Source: Robbsia andropogonis (lineage in GTDB: Bacteria; Pseudomonadota; Gammaproteobacteria; Burkholderiales; Burkholderiaceae). From it: a stretch of 64,000 bases of DNA. Where the stretch lies: assembly GCF_000970345.1 (NCBI RefSeq), contig NZ_LAQU01000014.1, positions 1 through 64,000 of the forward strand. The letters run 5' to 3'. The position numbers and the translations under genes were made by a program. The notes under the pieces are model-generated. The model saw only the letters and a program-made list of their open reading frames with translations. It was not told the origin of the DNA and searched no databases. This document shows, piece by piece, positions 56,330 to 64,000 of the stretch (the stretch's first letter is position 1; each line of letters opens with the position of its first letter).

Positions 56330-57127
56330 CGCAATAGCGTCTGCGATGGCTGCATCGGTTAGCACGGAAGCAGACATTTTTGGCGATGGTGCTGCGTCCC
56401 GCGTCGGTTGGCTACACGCATACGCGAGAAACTCCATCGCACCTCGACCGCCTAGAATCGGCGATGCGCAGCTATTCTCAATCACGAAGCCTTCTTCCGA
56501 AAGACTCTCGAATAGCTTGCATAACACAGGACGGATCGCCTCTGTATTCGACTTATCGTGTTCATTGAGTCCTTCATATAGCGGTTTTATAAGAAAGACG
56601 ATACGGTAAGCATCTGTTGAAAATAAACTGCGGATTTGCGGTAAAGCGGAAGACATGCTGAGATACGACAAATCAGCGCAGGCAAAGTCGATGGCCGGTT
56701 GAAAACTCGCGCTTGTCACCGAACCAATATTGGTTCGTTCCATTGATCGTACGCGTTGATCCAATGCAAGGCTGCCGCGTAGCTGTCCATATCCCACATC
56801 AACGGCATAAACAAAGGCGGCGCCTGCTTGCAAGAGACAGTCGGTAAACCCACCGGTGGATGCGCCAGCGTCCAAGCATTGCAAGCCGGAGACGTCAAGC
56901 TCGAATTTCTGTAGCGCGCGCTCGAGTTTATAGCCGCCTTTACTCGCATATTTCAGGCGCATACCGCGTAAGGAGATAGCGGCATTGACCTTGACACGAT
57001 AGCCTGTTTGCGTAATGGTTTTCCCGTCCACCACGACACGTCCCGCCATTATCCACCCACGAGCTGTCTGTAATGAGTCGAAGTAGCCTTCATCAAAGAT
57101 CTTTTCATCAAGACGTTTATTTTCCAT
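56288..57127 (-). CDS. divergent TlyA-like protein (S4 plus FtsJ methyltransferase domains)
   Basis: ATG 57127 (MENKRLDEKIFDEGYFDS) gives 279 residues; the frame continues upstream to a TTG at 57178, but that would overlap the preceding gene. Residues 1-60 form an S4 RNA-binding domain, and the rest a SAM methyltransferase of RrmJ/TlyA type: CLDAGASTGGFTDCLLQAGA (SAM loop), VYAVDVGYGQLRGSL, ERTNIGSV, ADLSYLSM, FLIKPLYEG with the catalytic lysine, and SPILGGRGAMEFLAYA. TlyA normally 2'-O-methylates rRNA cytidines and is encoded away from glycan genes. This copy is diverged and sits inside a glycosyltransferase cluster, which suggests a specialised role or self-protection against the exported product; that is inference. 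The start lacks a clear Shine-Dalgarno. Confidence 0.85.
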   Translation of the reverse strand: MENKRLDEKIFDEGYFDSLQTARGWIMAGRVVVDGKTITQTGYRVKVNAAISLRGMRLKYASKGGYKLERALQKFELDVSGLQCLDAGASTGGFTDCLLQAGAAFVYAVDVGYGQLRGSLALDQRVRSMERTNIGSVTSASFQPAIDFACADLSYLSMSSALPQIRSLFSTDAYRIVFLIKPLYEGLNEHDKSNTEAIRPVLCKLFESLSEEGFVIENSCASPILGGRGAMEFLAYACSQPTRDAAPSPKMSASVLTDAAIADAIALPVLPVEQFVRNA

Positions 57128-57158
57128 TAAATTTGTATAACTAAGTAAAAGAGATAAA

Positions 57159-58550
57159 TCAAATAAACAGACCGTCAATAGACAGTGAATCGAGTAAGTA
57201 CTCGCATAAATTTTCCAAGTAGACTGTATGGATCGATTGGGCAGTATCGAAATGGAATATATCGTGGTTTATCCATGCGTTTTTAGGCGCTGTTTTTTTT
57301 ACCCATACGAAACGTGCATTAGGGTAGAGGCGCGATCTGAATGCCGCGGATCGCCACATTGGCGCAGGATTATCGACCAGTAAAATCGTCATGCTCTTTC
57401 CCATCGCGCCGGCAAGATGCGCGACCGCAGTGTCTACCGTGATGACGTGACGGACCGAAGCAATCTGCCGGGCGGTGTCTAAGAAATCCTGCAATTTCGG
57501 GCGGTAGACGGGTAAGCATGCGCTGTCCAAATCGCCTATTTCCGACAGCATGACATCTTTCTGTAACGCAACCAAGTCGATGTGTTTCGCGAGCGGGAGG
57601 ACATCTGTTAAGGCTAGGCTTCGTTCTTCGGCATACCCGCTGGCACGCCAGCACAGGCCGACGCGAGGACGCGCATCGGTGCAGTGGCCCTCGTCATTTT
57701 TTGAGATAACGGAGCGACAGACCTGCTCCCGAATCGGAATCTTCCGACTACTATCGTCAAATCGGATGTTTATATAAGGAGCGCTTGGGATGTCGCTATG
57801 CGGTGTCCCGCTATATCCAGGCAGCGCTAGCAATGAAATATAGCAGTCGTAAATCCTGGGTAAAGGTTCTGTGAATCGGACGCATGGCAGCGATGGAAAG
57901 GTAGCGCTGAACAGTGGATAAAGCGATTCTGGACAGTCTAGGGTGATGTCCTGTTGTAAATCCAATTCACGCAAGAATCGGAGATTTAATAGACTATCCC
58001 CATAGCCGTCTGCACAATGAACAAGTAAGGCGCGGCCGCGTAGCGGCGTACCATCCCAACGCGGGGTTAAGTAGCCCCTGGGGTAATACTGTAACGCGTA
58101 CGAGGTATTCCAAAAATGGTGATCGGTGAGGCGGGCCGCATCGCGGTGACGACCTATTGCGCGCAGCAGGTATTCGAGATTCGTATATTCATACCGTGCG
58201 CTTGGGTGGCGACGAGCCCTGGTATGCCAAGCGTACGCCGTTGCGGATTGATCTTTTAATAAACAGGCGTCGGCATAAGCGAGACAGGCGGCGTCATTTG
58301 TGTCTCTGACATTGACTGCTTTGAAAAAAGCCTCCCGGGCGGCTTCGGATCGGCCTTCCAGGGCTAGGGAATAGCCCAAATAAGTCCAAAGCGTAGCGTT
58401 GTGTGGTGCGAGGTCCAGTTTCGCTCTTGCGTAGTCATGGAGCGCCTTGAATCTGCCGGTTGCTAAATGCGCGGCACACAGGGCGGTGTCTATTGCGGTT
58501 GATGGCAAGTCTCGCTGCGTCGTTGGCTCGCATTTGGCGTGGTTTTTCAT
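57159..58550 (-). CDS. TPR-glycosyltransferase (GT9-like C-terminal domain)
   Basis: The protein is 463 residues. Residues ~20-140 are TPR-like helical pairs (LWTYLGYSLALEGRSEAARE and neighbours). The remainder resembles heptosyltransferase-type domains often fused to TPRs: RALLVHCADGYGDSLLNLRF, then RVGLCWRASGYAEERSLALT and ASVRHVITVDTAVAHLAGAM followed by GKSMTILLVDNPAPMWRSAA. Such proteins act in surface-glycan or protein glycosylation. The ATG overlaps the PhyH gene stop by 4 bp. The TlyA-like gene follows 31 bp downstream. Confidence 0.82.
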   Translation of the reverse strand: MKNHAKCEPTTQRDLPSTAIDTALCAAHLATGRFKALHDYARAKLDLAPHNATLWTYLGYSLALEGRSEAAREAFFKAVNVRDTNDAACLAYADACLLKDQSATAYAWHTRARRHPSARYEYTNLEYLLRAIGRHRDAARLTDHHFWNTSYALQYYPRGYLTPRWDGTPLRGRALLVHCADGYGDSLLNLRFLRELDLQQDITLDCPESLYPLFSATFPSLPCVRFTEPLPRIYDCYISLLALPGYSGTPHSDIPSAPYINIRFDDSSRKIPIREQVCRSVISKNDEGHCTDARPRVGLCWRASGYAEERSLALTDVLPLAKHIDLVALQKDVMLSEIGDLDSACLPVYRPKLQDFLDTARQIASVRHVITVDTAVAHLAGAMGKSMTILLVDNPAPMWRSAAFRSRLYPNARFVWVKKTAPKNAWINHDIFHFDTAQSIHTVYLENLCEYLLDSLSIDGLFI

Positions 58551-59572
58551 AAAAACCGCTCGTCACATTCGCGCAGTCGGTAAATGCGATCATGGTTGAT
58601 ACGCCATCTCCGCTGCATGGTCTCCGTAGTGGGTGTGTCATTCCATAATGACCCTTTCTCGAACGGAAAGTCCCAATACGGTGTCACCGCGCGATCGTAA
58701 GAGACGCCCGCCATATCGTCCGCAAGCTTTAGTGCCGGACATCTATTGCGGATGAGTGCAGCATAAGCTAAGTAGCCGAGACGCGCGTACGCCCATTCCA
58801 CCGACCATGGGCTGTCCGACAATACGGCAGCCAACGAACGAAATTCAAAGTATAGGGTGCGGCGCGCATAGGGTGAGGCGTTGCTTGGCGAGCGATGAAC
58901 CACCTTGACATTGTGAATGACGATATCGCCGGCATGGGCAAGGATTGGATGAAACGAGTCGACACGCTCACGACACAGCTTGTCCAATGACGGCTTGTCG
59001 AGTGGCCCTAGGCGGTGTGTTCCTGGTATGCATTCGAAAGGGGAGGAAAATGAATCATCCAGATAGATTCCGGCGCTAAATACGCGATGCTGATTACTTT
59101 GGTATTTCAGATCTTGATGCGCCGGGACTGGAATGCCGCAATACGGTACTTTTATGATCATGTCCTCCCACGTCAAAAGAAAGGGCGACTGTAATACATG
59201 AGCCGCGAAGTTTAGTAGGGTAGGGTGCCCTAGTAGTCGTTTGAATTCCGGACCTTTATCGAGCATGTATTCGATCCGGCATAATGTGTTTCCGTCGACA
59301 TATTCGTTGTCGACAACAGCGCAGTATTTGACATCCTCACGCAGAAATTTGCTAGCTTCGTTTGAGTTTGCGCTATTCCCTGGTAGCGAACCATGTTGTC
59401 CTGCCGGTGGGTGATCGCTTAGTGTCCTTGAGCGTGTGATTACCGCGTCAGTGGCATGCCGTAATGCATCCAGTTCGACCGTACTTATAACACCCGGCAG
59501 GTGCACGAACCCATCGCGATCAAGAGCGGCAACCGCATCGGCGAATGGTTGGTGGTGTGGGCTCGCGTTCAT
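58547..59572 (-). CDS. PhyH-family Fe(II)/2-oxoglutarate dioxygenase
   Basis: The protein is 341 residues. The N-terminal DRDGFVHLPGVISTVELDAL is typical of phytanoyl-CoA dioxygenase relatives. The metal triad is visible as H and D in PVPAHQDLKYQSN and a distal H in VKVVHRSPSNASPYARRTLY, with the arginine expected to bind 2-oxoglutarate following. These enzymes hydroxylate or otherwise oxidise small molecules and carrier-bound intermediates in natural-product and glycan pathways. Both ends overlap neighbours by 4 bp (ATGA), so it is tightly coupled to the epimerase-type gene upstream and the TPR-glycosyltransferase gene downstream. Confidence 0.88.
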   Translation of the reverse strand: MNASPHHQPFADAVAALDRDGFVHLPGVISTVELDALRHATDAVITRSRTLSDHPPAGQHGSLPGNSANSNEASKFLREDVKYCAVVDNEYVDGNTLCRIEYMLDKGPEFKRLLGHPTLLNFAAHVLQSPFLLTWEDMIIKVPYCGIPVPAHQDLKYQSNQHRVFSAGIYLDDSFSSPFECIPGTHRLGPLDKPSLDKLCRERVDSFHPILAHAGDIVIHNVKVVHRSPSNASPYARRTLYFEFRSLAAVLSDSPWSVEWAYARLGYLAYAALIRNRCPALKLADDMAGVSYDRAVTPYWDFPFEKGSLWNDTPTTETMQRRWRINHDRIYRLRECDERFL

Positions 59573-60618
59573 GCCTTTGCATCCACTGCGTGGGGCTTTG
59601 CCGGTGGAATCAGGCTCGGGTCTGCTTTATCGACATGTCGTAAGCCCTTGACAGCATGTCCGTATGAAGTGTTTGGATCGGATGCCTTTGTTAGCGTTTG
59701 GCGCCATTCCGCAATCATTCGGCTAAGTCCTTTTTCGAGTGAGTGCTCTGCTTTCCAGCGTAATAGTGACGCCGCATAGCGCGGGTCGCCGACAAAATGC
59801 GCAACGTCAAACGTGCGTGGCGGTGCCGACAGCAATGTCGAGTCCGACGCAGTCAACGAAATCGTTAGAGTCGCGAGTTCGCCGAGTGTGGTTGGTCGAC
59901 CTGTCACAAAATGGATAGGAGTCGGTGCGTATTCCTGGGAATCCATATGATCGGCCAAGCGTGTGATTCCCTCGGCTACATCGTCGATATAGGTAAAGTC
60001 GAAGGTATGATTCGCCCCTTCTATGTGAAGCGGTGCGTTGACGAGGGCTTGTGCGACGAACGCCGGAACCACGCGGGTTGCATGATCCTGCACCGCGCCA
60101 TACACGTTTGAGAAACGCATGATTGCTGCATGGAGCCCCTTTTGACGTGCGGCCTGAACCAACCCCTCGGCAATCCATTTTGATTTAGCATAGGTGTTCA
60201 TCGGTTTAGCATCTGCATTTTCTGAAACGGGCATGGCTGATTGCTGCCCGTATATTTCTCGACTGCTCGCATACAGAAACCATGGTCGCCGAGGCGCTGC
60301 CGTGACACTTTCCAGCAGGCGTCGGGTGCCTTCGACGTTGACCTCGGCGCAATGCAAAGGATCGCGTTCGGCGTCGATCACGCGCGATACAGCTGCGAGG
60401 TGAATGATTCCAGCTATGTCCCTGAGATAATCCGCCGCTGGATCCAAGTCTAGGATGTCTGTCGTTACCGTGGCGAGCCCTTTGCGCACGTCGACGCCGA
60501 TGACGCTGCGCCCTTGCCGGATAAGGCGTGCTATTACCGCGGTGCCAATCAGACCAGCACTCCCGGTGATGAGGATAGGACGTCTCGCGACAGCCGTTAC
60601 GGTGCGGTGGGGGCACAT
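59569..60618 (-). CDS. NAD-dependent sugar epimerase/dehydratase
   Basis: The protein is 349 residues, an extended short-chain dehydrogenase. The cofactor loop is ILITGSAGLIGTAVIARL with an acidic VIGVDVRKG after the second strand, so NAD is likely. The catalytic region has YASSREIYGQQ and NTYAKSKWIAE (YxxxK), then MRFSNVYGAVQDHATRVVPA and FDFTYIDDVAEGI. It probably changes a nucleotide-sugar used by the cluster's glycosyltransferases. The gene starts 22 bp inside the preceding glycosyltransferase frame. The C-terminal ~40 residues are basic and may be disordered. Confidence 0.9.
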   Translation of the reverse strand: MCPHRTVTAVARRPILITGSAGLIGTAVIARLIRQGRSVIGVDVRKGLATVTTDILDLDPAADYLRDIAGIIHLAAVSRVIDAERDPLHCAEVNVEGTRRLLESVTAAPRRPWFLYASSREIYGQQSAMPVSENADAKPMNTYAKSKWIAEGLVQAARQKGLHAAIMRFSNVYGAVQDHATRVVPAFVAQALVNAPLHIEGANHTFDFTYIDDVAEGITRLADHMDSQEYAPTPIHFVTGRPTTLGELATLTISLTASDSTLLSAPPRTFDVAHFVGDPRYAASLLRWKAEHSLEKGLSRMIAEWRQTLTKASDPNTSYGHAVKGLRHVDKADPSLIPPAKPHAVDAKA

Positions 60619-62219
60619 GATGATATTCCTAGTAGGCGGAGGGGGAAGCCGTGCACTGCTTTTCCAGTGGTACGCGCACGGGTGAAAAGGACGTCAAGCA
60701 AGTCCGCGACGACAGGTAGATCCGTGTCAATATTCGACGCAAGAACAACACGATCTAGATAAAGAACGTCAGGATTTAACGCGCGAACTCGCGCGACGGC
60801 TAGAAGACGTGTGCGATACAAGACGAGGCAACAGATATCATCGCCTCCCAAATTGTCGAATAACACGGCGAGCAGAAACCGGTGGTGGCTGTGCTTTACC
60901 GAATCGACAATGACGTATTTCGGAGCGATAGGCCCATTCAATGTCGCATCGGCGGAGACCGAGATCGGCGCTGTGACGGAACGTGGGGGATGTATGTCGG
61001 TGGACGGTGCGAAGCGTAGCGACGTAGTGCGTCCGTTCCGGCGACGTGATAAAGATTGAATTCTGTCGAGAAGCGGCTCGACAGGACGTGTTTGATGAAG
61101 CCATTGCCGTGCCATGGCATATCCGGTGGCCGCCAACCGTTCTCGTCTGTCGACGTCGTGGAGTAAGTCACCGACCAGCGTTGCGAAAGCGCTATCCGAG
61201 TCAGCAATGATTACGCCACCGGGTATGGCGAGGGCATCGGCTCCTGCCTTTGTGCTGACCACACATCGGCGATGCATCATTCCTTCAAGCAGTTTTACGT
61301 TAATGCCAGAAGCGGCAGGCACAAGGTTAAGAACGATGGTCGCTTGACAATAATGGGGGGTCAGATCGCTTACGATGCCGTGGAGGAAAATGGCAGGATG
61401 TACGCGCGTATTGGATACACTGTGTCGTGCAAAGGCGTCGCACACGCTTCCGATGACATCAAGCCTCAGCTGCGGGTAACGTGCGACTAGAACCGGCAAA
61501 ACATGACGGCAAAAACCCAAGATCCCATTGGTGTTTGCAGGATTGTCTGCGCCGACGAAAAGTAATCGCGTACCGACAGAAGGGGATTGCGGTGCGTCGC
61601 GAAGCAACGGCGGAATCGTTAAGACAACCGCACCGGGTGTAGCGCGTCGTACCACGCCGGCGTCTGCCGGTTGAACCGTTAATATCACCTGGGCACGCTG
61701 CCAACATCGTAGCTCGTCGCGTCGCGTTATACGAATCCAATCTTCTTCGAGCCCGCACGCATGAAACGCTGCAGTACGTTGATGCAGAATATTGTCGACG
61801 TCTAGCACTCTTAGCGTGTCACTCGGCATGCCTGGCAATGTAAGGCAGCGAGATAGATAACTAAACTGGGCTATGAGCGCATGCGGTTTGATGCGCGCGA
61901 GGTCTCGCGCGCACAAGGACAAATACGCGTCAGGGCAATGATCGTCCGCGGGTGCGCTCGGGTCTACCCGTTCATGAGATAGCGGCGTATAGACCGACAA
62001 ACCGTCACAGCGCATGCGCAGCGCGTCGTAATCGGCGACACGTGGCTGCGTCGCATCATGAAGGATTGCCAGGTGCACCTGGATCCCGCGCGCGCGCATA
62101 GCGTCTATCAACGACATGACCCTCACCGCATCGCCTTGTACAGGTGGCCAACATCCGCCATGCGTGCAATAGAGAACGCGTGTCGTCGTTGCCGTGTTTA
62201 CATCGGATTGATGTTTCAT
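60597..62219 (-). CDS. GT4-like glycosyltransferase C with C-terminal extension
   Basis: The protein is 540 residues. The first 400 residues form a GT-B enzyme: VLYCTHGGCWPPVQGDAVRV, RLLFVGADNPANTNGILGFC, RLDVIGSVCDAFARH and VPAASGINVKLLEGMMHRRC, where the usual first glutamate of the donor site is replaced (SGINVKLLE). This pattern is normal for a subgroup of GT4 proteins. About 130 extra residues follow with no clear motif and may be a second small domain. GGGAAGCGGCG precedes the ATG. It lies 20 bp after the next glycosyltransferase gene upstream. Confidence 0.82.
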   Translation of the reverse strand: MKHQSDVNTATTTRVLYCTHGGCWPPVQGDAVRVMSLIDAMRARGIQVHLAILHDATQPRVADYDALRMRCDGLSVYTPLSHERVDPSAPADDHCPDAYLSLCARDLARIKPHALIAQFSYLSRCLTLPGMPSDTLRVLDVDNILHQRTAAFHACGLEEDWIRITRRDELRCWQRAQVILTVQPADAGVVRRATPGAVVLTIPPLLRDAPQSPSVGTRLLFVGADNPANTNGILGFCRHVLPVLVARYPQLRLDVIGSVCDAFARHSVSNTRVHPAIFLHGIVSDLTPHYCQATIVLNLVPAASGINVKLLEGMMHRRCVVSTKAGADALAIPGGVIIADSDSAFATLVGDLLHDVDRRERLAATGYAMARQWLHQTRPVEPLLDRIQSLSRRRNGRTTSLRFAPSTDIHPPRSVTAPISVSADATLNGPIAPKYVIVDSVKHSHHRFLLAVLFDNLGGDDICCLVLYRTRLLAVARVRALNPDVLYLDRVVLASNIDTDLPVVADLLDVLFTRARTTGKAVHGFPLRLLGISSCAPTAP

Positions 62220-62239
62220 CGCCGCTTCCCTGTCTTGAC

Positions 62240-63571
62240 TTATTCGCGCTGTCCTGCAGATGACTGGTAGACCCGGACGAGTGCCTTTGCCTCGTCTTCA
62301 CTGGTCAATGGATATCGGCAGTTGCCGGCACGGTCTTTTATCCGGTCACGGTGTTCGATGCAATGTGCCATTGCCTTAGCCCACGCTATCGGATCACCTG
62401 GGGCAACGAGCCAGCCATTGATTGTGTCGCGAACCCACTCGGGAATACCGCCTATGCGTGAAGCCATTACAGGCACACCGTAGCGTAGTGCGAGCAGCAT
62501 CACGAGCGGCGCATTCTCGGACCATAGCGAAGGAAGGAGAACGATATCGACGTCGGCTAGAATTTGCGCAATATTATCGGGGTCGTAGGCACCACATAAC
62601 GCGATGTTGGGATGTTGCGCCGCTGATCGGTGGAGACTGTGATGATAGGGACTATCTGCCCATTCTCCATAGATCTTTAACGTCCAGTTGCGGGTGTCCG
62701 GGCTCATTCGCGCCGCGGCATCGACAAGTAAGTGCACTCCCTTGTGTGGATGTATATGGCCAATGTAAGCAAATACGAGGCGTTGATCTGGAGGGTTACT
62801 GTTTAGCGGGTATGCGCCGATTGCCACTTCTGCCGTAAGACGCTGGGGCACGCCAAGACGATGAACGTGGATTTTCAAGGTTTTCTCGTGCTTGTTAGTG
62901 GTGCGGAGGTAGCGCGCTGCAAGATCTTGGCTAGGCGACAAAAGGACGTTAGCAAGCCCGAGGCTCTTGCGGGTGGCTTCCCGCATCGTTGCCAATTCGT
63001 GGAGTGAAACCCCTGAGGCATCATGGTCTTCCATCCAGTCTTCAAACCAATCCTGAGTAAGTGTTGATCTATGGGTTATGCATGTTGCACATTGCGACGC
63101 GTCGACGATCCCCGTGCATCGATTCCCGCTCGACTCAATCAGATTCACGGTCGGGCAAATGAAGTAGTAGTCATGCAACGTTAAAATTATAGGAATGCTT
63201 GATTTATAGGCGGCGAAAAGCGGAGCAGGCGTTATCCTGAATCCGCCTTGTACGTGAACCGCTACAGGATGATGGTTTTTCAATATGCTGGTGACAGCAT
63301 CAAAAACAGCTTCATTAAAGAAATGCGTTCGTGGCTGTGCCATATACAGCGCGTCAATTTGGAGCCAGTAATAGGTAACGCCTTTCTGCAAAGTCGAAGT
63401 CAGTTTCTGTCTTTTAGGTATAGGATTCGTGAAGTCGATGATGGAGAGAACGATAAGGTCCTTTGAAAGTGCCCCCAATGCTTCTATTAGCCACTGAGAG
63501 TACACCTCTACGCCACCGCGAAAACGTGGCGGGAGGTGTGGGCAAACCAGTAGCAACGGCCCCGTAATCAT
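62240..63571 (-). CDS. GT4-like glycosyltransferase D
   Basis: ATG 63571 overlaps the stop of the radical SAM gene (ATGA) and gives 443 residues; longer frames upstream run antisense-like through the previous gene. The N-terminus LLLVCPHLPPRFRGGVEVYS has the GGVE loop of GT4 enzymes. LTLHDYYFICPTVNLIE and FAYIGHIHPHKGVHLLVDAA are typical. In SENAPLVMLLALRYGVPV the second glutamate of the E-x7-E pair is replaced by leucine, so activity or donor binding may be altered. RIGGIPEWV follows. Several cysteines cluster near 175-200. Confidence 0.85.
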   Translation of the reverse strand: MITGPLLLVCPHLPPRFRGGVEVYSQWLIEALGALSKDLIVLSIIDFTNPIPKRQKLTSTLQKGVTYYWLQIDALYMAQPRTHFFNEAVFDAVTSILKNHHPVAVHVQGGFRITPAPLFAAYKSSIPIILTLHDYYFICPTVNLIESSGNRCTGIVDASQCATCITHRSTLTQDWFEDWMEDHDASGVSLHELATMREATRKSLGLANVLLSPSQDLAARYLRTTNKHEKTLKIHVHRLGVPQRLTAEVAIGAYPLNSNPPDQRLVFAYIGHIHPHKGVHLLVDAAARMSPDTRNWTLKIYGEWADSPYHHSLHRSAAQHPNIALCGAYDPDNIAQILADVDIVLLPSLWSENAPLVMLLALRYGVPVMASRIGGIPEWVRDTINGWLVAPGDPIAWAKAMAHCIEHRDRIKDRAGNCRYPLTSEDEAKALVRVYQSSAGQRE

Positions 63572-64000
63572 GCAAATCCAGACGGTTGATGCACCCATAA
63601 GCAGGAGCAGCAGTGGCAGACCCTGTCGCACGCCTGGCCCTTCTGTGGTGCAAGTAGATTGAGGTCGTAACCGGTGTAGAGATTGCCGATCTCCACTTCC
63701 TCTCGGCAGACTGCGGTGATCGATCCGTCTAGACGCACGTTCAATGCAAGAAATGGCTGACGCACATCCCAATGGTCTTCGAAGAATGCGGGCGCTGCCC
63801 ATCCCTCCGATGAGGCTGCGGCGATGTCGTTTCTATAAGCCTTAAAAAAGCGTGAGTCGAAATGAAATAACCGACGCATCGCCGTCCGATGACCGGCATT
63901 TCGATATTGTTTGGCAAGCGCAAGCATCGCCGTGATGTTGTTCGGTGAGCACATCAGTTGAAATAGAACAGGAATACGATGCGCATTCGCGATTGTTGTC
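63568..64000 (-). CDS. radical SAM/SPASM-type protein, C-terminal part (runs off right edge)
   Basis: The frame is open from the right edge to the TGA at 63568; about 143 residues are visible. An ATG at 63954 is internal, because the same frame continues upstream. The part seen has the end of a TIM-barrel-like domain (RIPVLFQLMCSPNNITAMLA) and a cysteine-rich tail: C in SITAVCREEVEIGNLYTG and a cluster GQACDRVCHCCSCLW, which fits a SPASM auxiliary iron-sulfur domain. The CxxxCxxC SAM motif would be outside the window. SPASM enzymes modify peptides, proteins or sugars. Its coupling by ATGA to a glycosyltransferase makes it part of the cluster. Confidence 0.7.
   Translation of the reverse strand, partial: TTIANAHRIPVLFQLMCSPNNITAMLALAKQYRNAGHRTAMRRLFHFDSRFFKAYRNDIAAASSEGWAAPAFFEDHWDVRQPFLALNVRLDGSITAVCREEVEIGNLYTGYDLNLLAPQKGQACDRVCHCCSCLWVHQPSGFA

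Noticed and set aside
54982-56355. Long minus-strand open frame continuing upstream of glycosyltransferase A (931 codons in total)
   Set aside because: The upper part is exactly antisense to glycosyltransferase B, has no motifs and an odd composition; only the part from ATG 54981 is a protein family.

Overview
The window looks like an accessory stretch of a Burkholderiaceae chromosome or megaplasmid (Burkholderia sensu lato). The reasons are the rbsBAC-rbsR-rbsK-rbsD gene order, the protein families present (AraC, LysR, ACS-type MFS, alginate-export-type porin, XapX, winged-helix STAND regulators) and the moderately high GC with AT-rich islands. The genus is an inference. I saw no rRNA, tRNA or CRISPR array.

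Layout. 0-6.1 kb is a degraded zone: the 3' part of a DUF3732 ABC-type ATPase gene, a LysR remnant, an unknown membrane protein, an IS66 transposase broken by one nonsense and two frameshifts, an acetyltransferase gene with one in-frame stop, and a beheaded zinc-type dehydrogenase. 6.1-12.5 kb is a complete ribose operon on the minus strand, with a readable promoter and an 18-bp perfect LacI-type operator. 12.7-14 kb holds a putative secreted effector with a cysteine-protease-like H/N/Q/C pattern. 14.9-21.8 kb has a SulP transporter, an MFS transporter frameshifted at a T8 tract, a GGDEF protein and a chemoreceptor. 21.8-23.8 kb is gene-poor; it carries an internally deleted IS30 remnant fused to a second, 275-bp copy of the rbs promoter/operator region (3 mismatches).

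23.8-39.8 kb holds two very large paralogous regulators (OmpR-type winged helix, STAND ATPase, helical repeats) among small-molecule genes: a Tat-exported alpha/beta hydrolase, DoxX, HD-domain, ABM-domain, XapX, isochorismatase-type hydrolase, YtcJ-type amidohydrolase, VOC protein, outer-membrane channel and an AraC regulator. 41-51.1 kb is a catabolic locus: split transketolase, MFS importer, SDR dehydrogenase and LysR on the minus strand, divergent from a sugar-type ABC importer and a COG3618-type lactonase on the plus strand. It looks built to import, oxidise, delactonise and cleave a sugar or polyol whose identity the sequence does not give.

51.4 kb to the right edge is a dense, mostly translationally coupled cluster: a radical SAM/SPASM C-terminus, four GT4-like glycosyltransferases, a TPR-glycosyltransferase, a sugar-nucleotide epimerase-type enzyme, a PhyH oxygenase, a divergent TlyA-like S4/FtsJ methyltransferase and a type-I ABC exporter. 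I cannot match it to a known polysaccharide or natural product, and it is the best candidate in the window for an undescribed biosynthetic system.
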